Source of the DNA: Jiangella alkaliphila
Lineage (GTDB): Bacteria > Actinomycetota > Actinomycetes > Jiangellales > Jiangellaceae
Assembly: GCF_900105925.1 (NCBI RefSeq)
Contig: NZ_LT629791.1
Location: 1,116,001-1,180,000, forward strand
Reading direction: 5' to 3'
DNA length: 64,000 bases
Shown: piece by piece, positions 47,647 to 55,331 of the stretch
Position numbering within the stretch: the first letter of the stretch is position 1
How the letters are laid out: every line of letters begins with the position of its first letter
Program-made: the position numbers and the translations under genes
The notes under the pieces: generated by a model
Databases searched by the model: none
Told to the model about the DNA's origin: nothing
Seen by the model: the letters and a program-made list of their open reading frames with translations, nothing else

Positions 47647-48449
47647 CCCGCTCGCGCTCCTCGCTGCTGCTCGCCGGCGTCGCGGCGGTGCTCGCCGTCG
47701 TCGGGTTGCTGCTGGTCTTCGGTGGCGGTGGGGATGACGATGGAAGCGGCGGCTCCGCGGAAGGTTCCGCCGGAACCGACGATCCCGTCGCCGAGCCGAC
47801 CGGCGGTGGGCCCGACGGGAACGACGCCGGCGTGGGCACCACCCCGCCGGACGAGCAGCCGACCGGCGCCGAGTCCAGCACCGAGGCCGGTGGCGACGCC
47901 GAGCCGCTGGAGCCGTCCGACACCCCGACCGCCGCGCCGACCCCTGCCCCCCGTCAGACGCCGACTCTGCCGCCCGGCATGCGCCAGCCCGAACCCGTCG
48001 TCGTGCCCGACCCCGCGACCGTCGACGGCGCCGACCCGACCGCCGTCGCCGTCGCGGCCCTGACCGCCGCGTACAGCTTCGACACCGCGCAGGACGCGTC
48101 GTCGGAGGACGCGATGGCCCGGGTACAGGACTGGCTGGCCGCGCCGTACGACTCCACCGCCTACGACCTCGACGGCCTGAGTCAGGACGTCCAGCGCGAC
48201 TGGGAGCAGTGGTCCGCGCATCAGGCGTTCGCCTCGATCAACGCCATCGAGCCGCAGACCACCGACGTCGACACCGCCGACACCGCCACCCGCGCCGAGC
48301 GCCGGTTCTACGTACGTATGACGCCGATCGGCCGCGACGCGTGGAACGGCGCGCTGGTGGAGCACCAGTGGTTCGCCTTCCTCGAACGCGCGTCCGTCTC
48401 CGAGCCGTGGCGCCTCGTCGAGCTGCAGACCCCGCTGGCGCATCGCTGA
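47643..48449 (+). CDS. Membrane-anchored NTF2-like protein
   Basis: The 268-residue protein has an N-terminal anchor (MTRSRSSLLLAGVAAVLAVV to about 27) without a lipobox Cys. A disordered Gly/Asp/Thr/Pro stretch (28-125) and a C-terminal domain of about 135 residues follow, beginning AVAVAALTAAYSFDTAQ and ending EPWRLVELQTPLAHR. That strand-rich end after a helix fits an NTF2/VirB8-like fold. It is translationally coupled to the SLT/CHAP gene, so it probably forms part of the extracytoplasmic channel. Confidence 0.72.
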   Translation: MTRSRSSLLLAGVAAVLAVVGLLLVFGGGGDDDGSGGSAEGSAGTDDPVAEPTGGGPDGNDAGVGTTPPDEQPTGAESSTEAGGDAEPLEPSDTPTAAPTPAPRQTPTLPPGMRQPEPVVVPDPATVDGADPTAVAVAALTAAYSFDTAQDASSEDAMARVQDWLAAPYDSTAYDLDGLSQDVQRDWEQWSAHQAFASINAIEPQTTDVDTADTATRAERRFYVRMTPIGRDAWNGALVEHQWFAFLERASVSEPWRLVELQTPLAHR

Positions 48450-48485
48450 CGCCGTCGCCGTGTCTTCATCGCTGAGCCGCCCCTT

Positions 48486-48515
48486 GTCACAACACCCCAT
48501 GCGAGCGCACCTTCG
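48486..48515 (+). promoter_or_regulatory. GTCACA-N18-CCTTCG promoter motif, FtsK/TcpA-like gene
   Basis: GTCACA is at 48486-48491 and CCTTCG at 48510-48515; 33 nt remain to the GTG at 48549. The TTCG ending is shared only with the 933-residue FtsK gene. Confidence 0.65.
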
Positions 48516-48548
48516 ATAGTGAGGACCTACCGACCGAGAGGCGGTCCC

Positions 48549-50411
48549 GTGGCGCCACATGACCCGGTGGACACCTTCGCCGTCTCGTCCGGGCCGCCCG
48601 ACCCGGACGGCAGGGACGACAGGTTCGCGTCAGCGCGCCCGGCCGAGCCCACCATCAAGGGCTTCACGCCGTGGCAGCTGGCGGCCAGTGCGGTCGGGCT
48701 CGCCTTCCTGGCCGTGTCGATGTGGGCGATCCTGACCGCGCTCGACGAGCCGGGCATCGGCGTGCTCTTCCTGCTGCCGACGCTGGCGTGTGCCGGCGCG
48801 ACGTACGCGGTGTCCGTGCGGCGGCGGCTGCGCGACGGCGTCATCGCCGACCTCGCCGAGTCGCTGGCGCAGCATCTCGGCGTGCCCGACGCGTCGTACC
48901 TCGACATCGACGCGCGGCAGTGGCAGGGCGGGTGGATCGGTGTCCCGCACGTGCTGAACATCCAGTACCCGACCGAGGTCGACGACTCCGCGCCCGACTG
49001 GCCCGGCGGCGTCGCCGAGGCAGTGCACCAGCAGCTGGAGCACCAGTACACCATCGGCCGGCACAACGTCCGCGGCCACCGGGTGACGCTGCGCGACCCC
49101 ACTCGCACCGGTGGCGCGCTCACGCCGGAACCGTCGGCGCGGGTCGATCGCGCTCGCGACGCCGCCCGCCGGGCGCTGCCCGACAAGGTGGCCCGGCCGG
49201 TGCCGACGCAGGCCGACCTGACGTCGTGGCTGGTGCCGCTGGGCATCGACGGCACCGGCACCCGGGTCGGCTGGAACCTGGCGGCGCCGCAGGGCCACCT
49301 GCTGGTGCTCGGCCGCTCGGGCGCCGGCAAGAGGGTGCTGCTCACCGGCATCGTCGTCGAAGCGGCGGCGCGCGGCTGGCCGGTGTGGATCATCGACCAA
49401 CGCCGGGTCGACCTACTGGGCGTGCGCGACTGGCCGAACGTCCAGATCGTCGCGTCCACTTTGGACGACCAGATCGTCGTGCTGAACCAGGCCTGGCGCG
49501 AGATGGAGGGCCGGGTCGCGCTGATCGAGTCCGGCTCCAGCCGCAGTGAGCTCGAGCCGCTGGTCGTCGTCATCCACCACTTCCGCGAGTTCGCCACCGC
49601 CGTCGCCGACGCCGCCAACCGCGCGGGCCAGGGCACGGCCGCCGCCTCGCTGGCGCACGACCGCGTCACCGACCTGCTCCGCCACGGCCGCCAGGTGAAC
49701 GTCTACGTCGTCCTGAGCATGCAGCGCGCCGACGACCCACTGCTGCGCCAGGAGAACCGCGACGACATCGGCGCCGTCGTGGCGCTCGGCCGGCTCGACA
49801 GCAGCGTCGCGTCCGTGCTGTGGGGGAGCGACCGGCCCACCGAGCCGGCCGAACCCGTGCCCGGCCGGGCGACCATGCAGTCCGGCGACGCGAAACCGGT
49901 GCTCATCCAGTGCTACTGGACGCCCGACCCGCGCGAGGCACGCCGCGTCAACGACGAACAGGACCTCTACCTGCTCGACGCGCTCCGGCCGAGCGTCGTC
50001 ACGCACCCCGTCCTGCACGTGCAGCGATCGCGAGCGCTGGCCGACAGCCCCGAAGCGTCCTGGCGGGTCAACCTCAACGCCGACCTCGCCGAGGGCTACG
50101 GCGCCGGCACGTCCGGGCTGGCCGACTGGAGCCGCGCCCGCACCTCGGGCGGCGGGTCGTCCGCGGCGGCGTCCACGCAGGTCGAGACGTCCGGCTGGTC
50201 CGAGATGGTCATGGTGTCGCAACTGCAGGCCGGCAGCCTCGCCCGTCTCGACGACGAGACCGGCTGGGTGATCATCGAGCAGGTCGAGCCGATCCAGAAC
50301 GACGGCACCAAGCTGCTGATCCGCTGGCGCGGCAACGACGGCGCCGGCTCGCAGGTGGTGTCGCGCACCCGGGCGGTCCGCATCAGGCACCTCACCGACG
50401 GCATCTACTGA
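48549..50411 (+). CDS. FtsK/TcpA-like coupling protein with degenerate P-loop
   Basis: The 620-residue protein has two N-terminal membrane helices (about 40-64 and 69-90) and an FtsK/HerA-type NTPase domain (about 220-480), the layout of TcpA coupling proteins. The P-loop is GRSGAGKR (255-262), with Arg in place of the Mg-binding Ser/Thr. The expected Walker B ...IDE is VVVIHHFREF (His343-His344), so the catalytic Asp/Glu pair is missing. The sensor-like YVVLSMQRAD remains. It may bind but hardly hydrolyse ATP. GTG at 48549 has GAGAGG 7 nt upstream. The C-terminal 130 residues include a small beta-type domain (LARLDDETGWVIIEQVEPIQ). Confidence 0.8.
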   Translation: MAPHDPVDTFAVSSGPPDPDGRDDRFASARPAEPTIKGFTPWQLAASAVGLAFLAVSMWAILTALDEPGIGVLFLLPTLACAGATYAVSVRRRLRDGVIADLAESLAQHLGVPDASYLDIDARQWQGGWIGVPHVLNIQYPTEVDDSAPDWPGGVAEAVHQQLEHQYTIGRHNVRGHRVTLRDPTRTGGALTPEPSARVDRARDAARRALPDKVARPVPTQADLTSWLVPLGIDGTGTRVGWNLAAPQGHLLVLGRSGAGKRVLLTGIVVEAAARGWPVWIIDQRRVDLLGVRDWPNVQIVASTLDDQIVVLNQAWREMEGRVALIESGSSRSELEPLVVVIHHFREFATAVADAANRAGQGTAAASLAHDRVTDLLRHGRQVNVYVVLSMQRADDPLLRQENRDDIGAVVALGRLDSSVASVLWGSDRPTEPAEPVPGRATMQSGDAKPVLIQCYWTPDPREARRVNDEQDLYLLDALRPSVVTHPVLHVQRSRALADSPEASWRVNLNADLAEGYGAGTSGLADWSRARTSGGGSSAAASTQVETSGWSEMVMVSQLQAGSLARLDDETGWVIIEQVEPIQNDGTKLLIRWRGNDGAGSQVVSRTRAVRIRHLTDGIY

Positions 50412-50422
50412 GGACGCGCGCC

Positions 50423-50731
50423 ATGGCCGACAACGTCTCCGACAACGACGTGTTCATGATGTTCCTGGCCGCGCCGCTGGCCCTCCCGGTGGTGGCGCCG
50501 CTGGTGTTCAGCTCGTGGGAAGAGGGCCGCGAGTGGATGATCGAGCGCGGCTTCATCGCCTCCGCCGACGACGCCGTCTGGGAGGTGCCCGGCTGGGACG
50601 GGGCGGGCATCAGCGGCGCCCACATCGTGCTGCTGGTGTGCCTGGTGCTCTTCGTTCTCGCCCTCGGCAGCATCCTCACTCGGCGCAACCGGAACCGGAA
50701 GATCGACACCGAGGGCTGGGGCACCGGCTGA
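50423..50731 (+). CDS. Small membrane protein, last gene of the T4SS stretch
   Basis: The 102-residue protein has two hydrophobic helices (about 11-30: MMFLAAPLALPVVAPLVFSS; about 65-86: AHIVLLVCLVLFVLALGSIL) with a Trp/Glu-rich loop between, and an Arg/Asn-rich cytoplasmic end. It starts 11 nt after the FtsK/TcpA-like gene and probably shares its transcript. The function is unknown. Confidence 0.68.
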   Translation: MADNVSDNDVFMMFLAAPLALPVVAPLVFSSWEEGREWMIERGFIASADDAVWEVPGWDGAGISGAHIVLLVCLVLFVLALGSILTRRNRNRKIDTEGWGTG

Positions 50732-50749
50732 CCCGCCGGATGGCGCCGG

Positions 50750-51223
50750 TCAGCGGGTGGCGCCGTCGGGCCAGATCACCTCGACCGGCAGGCCGAGCTC
50801 ACGCGCCTCCCTGACGACATCGGCCGTGCCGCCCCAGCCGCGGGCGGGCCGGCCGTCCCAGACCGCGTAGAGCAGGTCGGCGTGGCGTAGCAGGTGCCTG
50901 CTGGCGGCCATGTGCGCCTCGGGGTCGGACTTGGTGAACTCGAGCCGGCGCACCTCAGCGGCCTCGGCGAGGAGTGCGTCGTACGCCGCGTGCGCCTCGG
51001 CCGGGAGACCGGCCCGGTACTCCGCCGCCGGTACGACGGCGACCAACCGCCCGCCCGCGTCGAGAACGGCCCGCGCGAACACCTGGTCCGCGCCGTCGGC
51101 GAGGCAGGAGATCCCGGCTAGCCCATCGGCTCGCACCTGGGCGAGCCGCTCGCGGATCGCGTCGTCGACCAGCTGCGTGGTCGCCGGGTCCAGCTCCCGG
51201 TGGCCGGTGACGGCGATCCTCAT
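50750..51223 (-). CDS. SLOG-type (YpsA/LOG-like) nucleotide-binding protein
   Basis: The 157-residue protein begins MRIAVTGHRELD and has CLADGADQVFARAVL, VVPAAEYRAGL, LLYAVWDGRPARGWGGTADV and a final strand VEVIWP. These are the Rossmann-like motifs of SLOG-superfamily proteins, thought to bind nucleotide-derived ligands and often linked to stress or defence signalling. It follows eis on the same strand after a 103-nt gap that holds an 8-bp inverted repeat (ACGACCGG/CCGGTCGT, 51245-51290). Confidence 0.72.
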   Translation of the reverse strand: MRIAVTGHRELDPATTQLVDDAIRERLAQVRADGLAGISCLADGADQVFARAVLDAGGRLVAVVPAAEYRAGLPAEAHAAYDALLAEAAEVRRLEFTKSDPEAHMAASRHLLRHADLLYAVWDGRPARGWGGTADVVREARELGLPVEVIWPDGATR

Positions 51224-51326
51224 CGCTGTCGGCCCGCCCGGGCGACGACCGGACGGCGGGCCCGGATGGGCCTGCGGGCGTGCCGGTCGTGCACGGCGTT
51301 GTCGTCGATGGGTGCCGTGCCGGACG

Positions 51327-52556
51327 TCAGAAGATCTCGACCGTGACCGGGGCGCGGTGCCAGCCGAACGCCGTCGACACCCGCGCGAGGGAGCCGGGCG
51401 TGCGCTCGGTGATCAGCCCGGCGGCGGCCAGCGTTCCCGCCGAGACCCCGCCCAGGTACAGCGAGCCGAGTGCCCGGACGTCCAGGGCCAGGTCGGCGTC
51501 GGCGTCGGCGGGCGTGACGTCAGCCTTCGCGTCGTCGCCGACCAGCCGCCAGCGCCCGGCGTTGCCGGAGAACGTCGAGTCGATGACCTCGAGCACCACG
51601 TCGACCGGGGCGGCGTAGCGCCGCGCGGCCAACGCTCCCGGGACGTCGAGGATGCGCACCCACAAGGACCCGGCGGCCGAGCCGACCAGGGCGTCGGGGT
51701 TGGTGACCAGGTGCGGCATCGGGTCGTCGACGGGACCGTGCGTGTACTTGACCGTACGCACGAGGTCGACCGACGTGAGGAACCGCCAGAGCGCGGCGTG
51801 GGCGTCGGGCGTCTCGGCGAGCACCTCGGTGACGCGGATCTCGCCGTCCGGGCCGCTCTTGCTCCAGCCGGGCTTGGTGCGGAAGCGGGCGTAGCCGCGG
51901 ACGCCACCGTCGTCCTCGTAGAGGACAGTGCGCTCGGCGGACATGCCACGCCGCCAGCCCTTCGGGTCGGCGGTGAGGTACTCCCACCACTTGCCCTGAC
52001 GGGTGGACAGGCCGGGCCGCTGCGCCAGCACGCGGTCGTACAGCGCCTTGATCTCGTCGAGGACGTCGCTGGTCGCGGACTGCCGCAGCCGGCCGCCCTC
52101 GGGCGTCGTGCCGCCGACGGAGGTCTCGCCGGACGCGATCTCGTACGACACCCGCCACGACGCGAGGCCGTAGCCGTACCGTCCGTAGATGGCGCCCTCG
52201 CTGGCCCAGAGCGCCGCGAGCGGCTCGGTGCCGCGGTCGTGCGCCTCGGTCAGCATCGCGTTCATCAGCGCCGTCAGCACCCCCCGCCGCCGATGCGTCG
52301 ACGCGACTCCGACGCCGGTGACGTGCGCGGTCGGGACGACGCCGCCCGGCACACTCAGGTCGCGCGTGAGCACCAGCCCGGTGCCGACGATCTGCCCGGC
52401 GTCGGTCATCAACTGAGTACGGCCGGGCTCGAAGATCATCCGGTTGAGGTCGGCAGTGTCCTCGTCGACGTCATCGAGGAAGGCGCGGTTGATGTGCGCT
52501 TCGATCTCGGCGTAGTCGTCATCGGTGGCGGTGCGCAAGACCAGGTCGTTCGTCAC
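51327..52556 (-). CDS. eis: Eis-type GNAT acetyltransferase
   Basis: Eis enzymes acetylate amines, including multiple sites on aminoglycosides and protein lysines. The 409-residue protein has the three Eis parts. The first is an N-terminal GNAT domain with acetyl-CoA motif VGVASTHRRRGVLTALM and the general-acid Tyr in GAIYGRYGYGLAS. A second GNAT-like domain and a C-terminal SCP2-like domain follow. It ends in VEIF, so the C-terminal Phe carboxylate that serves as catalytic base in M. tuberculosis Eis is conserved. It is not obviously linked to the secretion genes. Confidence 0.85.
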   Translation of the reverse strand: MTNDLVLRTATDDDYAEIEAHINRAFLDDVDEDTADLNRMIFEPGRTQLMTDAGQIVGTGLVLTRDLSVPGGVVPTAHVTGVGVASTHRRRGVLTALMNAMLTEAHDRGTEPLAALWASEGAIYGRYGYGLASWRVSYEIASGETSVGGTTPEGGRLRQSATSDVLDEIKALYDRVLAQRPGLSTRQGKWWEYLTADPKGWRRGMSAERTVLYEDDGGVRGYARFRTKPGWSKSGPDGEIRVTEVLAETPDAHAALWRFLTSVDLVRTVKYTHGPVDDPMPHLVTNPDALVGSAAGSLWVRILDVPGALAARRYAAPVDVVLEVIDSTFSGNAGRWRLVGDDAKADVTPADADADLALDVRALGSLYLGGVSAGTLAAAGLITERTPGSLARVSTAFGWHRAPVTVEIF

Positions 52557-53093
52557 GGTCCTTGTCTAGCGCATGGTTCCGGGCCGGGCCAGAGGTTTTC
52601 CGGCCCGGGCTGCGCTGCGACGCTGCGCAGGTGCGGCCCCCGCGAGGGAGTCTGGCGACGGTGCCGGGGTTGGCGTCGTGGGTGTCAGGCGCGTCCTGAG
52701 CCTAAGGCGCGCCGTTCGGCCGTTTCGGGTCTGGAAACGCGACTGAGACCCAGGCTGTGCCGCCCGGTGGCGTTGCGAAGGGCGAGCTTCTGCTGCTCTG
52801 GCCGTAGTAACTCGCCCTTGACAGTGCGGACGACTGGTCCGAACCCGACACGTGAGCCTGGCCAACCGAGTTCACCGAGCCGACCCACGGCACCCGGCCC
52901 ACGGATCAGGTCGACCAGCCCCGAATGCATCGATCGGACCCACTCCGCCAGCGAGGCTGGCCTCGGACCGCCGAGCCGGTGCTCCGCTGCACCGGGTGGG
53001 GTTCTGTTGCTCTGGCGACAGCAGCGCCGCCCAGCAAGCGAAGCTGGGCGACCACCGTGACGGCCGACCCCCGTCACGCGGCCCGGCGGCCGC
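52557..53093. other. 537-bp gap with inverted repeats, no convincing gene
   Basis: Between eis and the FtsK cassette I see inverted repeats but no gene with a good start: CCGGGCC/GGCCCGG at 52584-52608 in the eis leader, and AAGGGCGAG/CTCGCCCTT at 52778-52819. Two related 21-mers share the core TGCTCTGG (near 52789 and 53003). A 130-codon minus-strand frame (52685-53077) is Arg/Pro-rich, lacks a ribosome-binding site and may be a decayed gene. Confidence 0.4.
53028..53050 (-). terminator. Hairpin after the FtsK cassette
   Basis: CGCCCAGC and GCTGGGCG form a perfect 8-bp stem with a 7-nt loop, 43 bp downstream of the last minus-strand gene of the cassette. There is no T-run, as is usual at this GC content. 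Confidence 0.45.
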
Positions 53094-53468
53094 TCAGCGC
53101 GCCTGGATTCTCGCCGCCTCTCGCTGCCGCTGCCGGTGTTCCGCCTCCCTCAACGCCTCGCCGATGCGCTTGCTCGCCTCCCTGAGCAGATCAACGATCT
53201 CGTCCCAGCGGGCGGTCAGCGAATGGAGGGCGGTCGTGAACGCGGACTCGATGGCGGCGGTGATGCGCTGGCGGATCGCCTGGTCGTGGGGGAGCGCCTC
53301 GTCGGTCCTCGTGGCGAGCCGCTTCTGGACCGCCCCGAGGTCGGCCGCCGTGGCATCGCGTCCGCGCTCGGCTGCCGCGACGGCCGTCAGCAGGGCGTTC
53401 TGGGAATCGCGGAGCATGCGGATCTCGCCCTCGGTCCCGGTGAGGGCGGATGTGGGCGCGGTGGACAC
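53094..53468 (-). CDS. Small helical protein of the FtsK cassette
   Basis: The 124-residue, almost entirely helical protein (SQNALLTAVAAAERGRDATA, TARWDEIVDLLREASKRIGE) has a charged C-terminal helix rich in Glu/Arg/Gln. It has no signal peptide, Cys or WXG motif. It follows the coiled-coil gene by 2 nt, so it belongs to the same transcript. It could be a substrate, an adaptor or a structural subunit of the motor system. Confidence 0.7.
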   Translation of the reverse strand: MSTAPTSALTGTEGEIRMLRDSQNALLTAVAAAERGRDATAADLGAVQKRLATRTDEALPHDQAIRQRITAAIESAFTTALHSLTARWDEIVDLLREASKRIGEALREAEHRQRQREAARIQAR

Positions 53469-53470
53469 GG

Positions 53471-54076
53471 CTACCTCCGCGCGACGTGGACAGCCTCGCG
53501 GCCACGCTCGCGGACGGCGCGGGCGGCGGCCGGGATGATCTGGGCGAGGCGCTTCTTCACCTGCGCGAGGTTGGACGTGACCTGGCCGGCGCCCTGGGTG
53601 ATCTGCTCGCCGTGGTCGAGCAGCTGGTCGGTGCTGCGGCCGATCTGCTGCGCGCCCTCGGCAACGCCGTCGACGGCGCGTTGGAGGCGGTCGGCGCTCT
53701 GCCGCAGGGTGTCGGTGAACTGGCTGACCTGTACCGCGATGGGCCGGATCTGCGGCTCGAACACGCCGGCGAGGTCGGCGTCGCCGCGTTGGAGGTCGTC
53801 GCAGGCCGACTGGAGGACCCGGGCGCCGTCCTCGGTGACCGAGGCCGCGCGTTCCAGCTCTTCGAACTTCGACCTCGCGTTCTCGGCCCGCGCCCGCAGC
53901 CGTTCGGCGGCCGCCTTGGCCTCCTCGGCCGGGGCCCGCAGGTCGCGCAGCGCCTCGATGGCCGCGTTGGCCTTCTGTTCCAGCTCGGTGAGCCCGCGCG
54001 AGGTCTCGTCGCCACCGCGGGTCAGGCCGGTGGAGACGTCGATGAGGATCTCGCCGGATTCCTTGATGCTCGGCAT
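53471..54076 (-). CDS. Coiled-coil protein of the FtsK cassette
   Basis: The 201-residue protein (start MPSIKESGEILIDVSTGLTR at 54076) is a long series of heptad-like helices from residue 30 to 180, for example LEQKANAAIEALRDLRAPAE and QFTDTLRQSADRLQRAVDGV. The pattern resembles methyl-accepting-protein or phage-tape-like coiled coils. It lacks membrane segments. It has its own copy of the shared promoter motif, so it may be made in excess over the FtsK protein, as a secreted or structural component would be. Confidence 0.72.
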   Translation of the reverse strand: MPSIKESGEILIDVSTGLTRGGDETSRGLTELEQKANAAIEALRDLRAPAEEAKAAAERLRARAENARSKFEELERAASVTEDGARVLQSACDDLQRGDADLAGVFEPQIRPIAVQVSQFTDTLRQSADRLQRAVDGVAEGAQQIGRSTDQLLDHGEQITQGAGQVTSNLAQVKKRLAQIIPAAARAVRERGREAVHVARR

Positions 54077-54136
54077 GATGCCGCCCTTCTCGGTCTGTGG
54101 CCGCACCCGCCGGGATCAGGTGGACCGCTTACCTTC

Positions 54137-54166
54137 TGTAGGTCGTTGGGGGAGGGTGAATGTGAC
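54137..54166 (-). promoter_or_regulatory. GTCACA-N18-CCTACA promoter motif, coiled-coil gene
   Basis: On the minus strand GTCACA (54166-54161) and CCTACA (54142-54137) are separated by 18 nt; 60 nt remain to the start at 54076. It overlaps the end of the region behind the 383-residue protein gene. Confidence 0.7.
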
Positions 54167-54179
54167 AGGTGGCGGCAAT

Positions 54180-55331
54180 TCACAGGGCACCGGCGGCGAT
54201 GTTGGCCGCCGTCAGGGCCAGCAGCGCCGTACCTCCGATCCGCGCGCCGTACCTGGCCAGCGCCACGCCGTCCGGCCGCCGCGCGAGTCCGGCGCCTCGG
54301 CACACCCGGGGTAGCCGCCGGGCCGCGGCCACGCCCAGCCCGACGGCGACGACGGCGAGCGTGCAGACGATCAGCAGGGCGAGCGCCGTGGCCGCGGACG
54401 TGCGGGCGCCCGCGACGGCCATGACGGCGACGCCGGCCACTCCGGCGGCCACGGCGGCGCCGAGGGTGATCTTCCGGGACCGCTCGTCATGGGACGCGAG
54501 CCAGCGCTCGAAGTCGGTCTCGGCCAGCTTGAGCTCGTCGCGCCGGCGACCGAGTGCGGTGAGGGCGACGCCGAGGTCGGCGCCGCCGGTGCGACGCAGC
54601 CGGTCGAGCCCGGGCGCCGGGTCGACGGGTCGGTCGGCCGGCTCGTGCACCAGCGCCGACTCGGACCGGACGGCGGTCGCGCCTGGCGACCTCGGATCGG
54701 GCTCGACGGTGGCGCCGGGAGCGGCGTACTCGGGGCGGACGGCGCGGGCTGGGCCGGGCCGTGGGGTGGCGGTGCCGCCCTCGGGAGGACGGTCGTCGAA
54801 GGGCAGCTCGGGGGCGCCGCCTCGAGGGCCGTGGTCAGGGTCGAAGGTGCCGGGCACACCTTCGCCGGAGCGGCCGATGGTGCCGAGGGCGTCGTGGTCG
54901 GGGCGACCGCCAGCGCGGCCGCGCCGGCCGCGGGCGGCGTCATCGTCAAGTGCCGGCCACGCATCCTCCGAGCCGGCGCCGAGTGCTCGGCCATCGAGGT
55001 CGAAGGCAGGCCCGCCGGCCGGCGCAACGGCGTCTGCCGGCAGGCCGAACGTCGATCGAACCGTGGCGCAGTGGGCGAGGCCGTCGGCGGCGGCGGAGGC
55101 GGCGCGGTCGATGCCGCGCAGGCGCGTGGTGGCCGTCAGCTCGCGTTGTTCGGTGTCTTCGCGGGTGCCGGCGTCGTCGTTGCGCAGCAGCTGCTCCGTG
55201 CTCTGGACGGCCGACGTGAAGCGGCTGAGGGTGGAGCAGTAGGTGCGCATGGCCGGGCTGCGCGGCGGGACGCCCGCCCGCGAGGCCGTGTTGTGGTCGT
55301 CGCTGGTGCCGAAGTCAAGGTCGGTGGTCAT
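54180..55331 (-). CDS. Membrane protein of the FtsK cassette
   Basis: The 383-residue protein overlaps the FtsK-like gene by 4 nt. Residues 20-105 are helical (RTYCSTLSRFTSAVQSTEQL). Residues 110-240 are a disordered Pro/Gly/Asp/Arg linker. A second helical segment (about 245-285, with ALGRRRDELKLAETDFERWL) leads to three or four membrane helices at the C-terminus (about 293-383). It is probably the membrane anchor or channel partner of the FtsK-type motor. No known family was recognised. Confidence 0.75.
   Translation of the reverse strand: MTTDLDFGTSDDHNTASRAGVPPRSPAMRTYCSTLSRFTSAVQSTEQLLRNDDAGTREDTEQRELTATTRLRGIDRAASAAADGLAHCATVRSTFGLPADAVAPAGGPAFDLDGRALGAGSEDAWPALDDDAARGRRGRAGGRPDHDALGTIGRSGEGVPGTFDPDHGPRGGAPELPFDDRPPEGGTATPRPGPARAVRPEYAAPGATVEPDPRSPGATAVRSESALVHEPADRPVDPAPGLDRLRRTGGADLGVALTALGRRRDELKLAETDFERWLASHDERSRKITLGAAVAAGVAGVAVMAVAGARTSAATALALLIVCTLAVVAVGLGVAAARRLPRVCRGAGLARRPDGVALARYGARIGGTALLALTAANIAAGAL

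Noticed and set aside
35948-50731. Integrative conjugative element
   Set aside because: No integrase, relaxase, replication gene or flanking att repeat was found; the nearest tRNA is 35 kb away on the other side of oriC.
52685-53077. 130-codon minus-strand frame between eis and the FtsK cassette
   Set aside because: It has no ribosome-binding site, an Arg/Pro/Gly-rich translation and no recognisable fold; at best a decayed gene.
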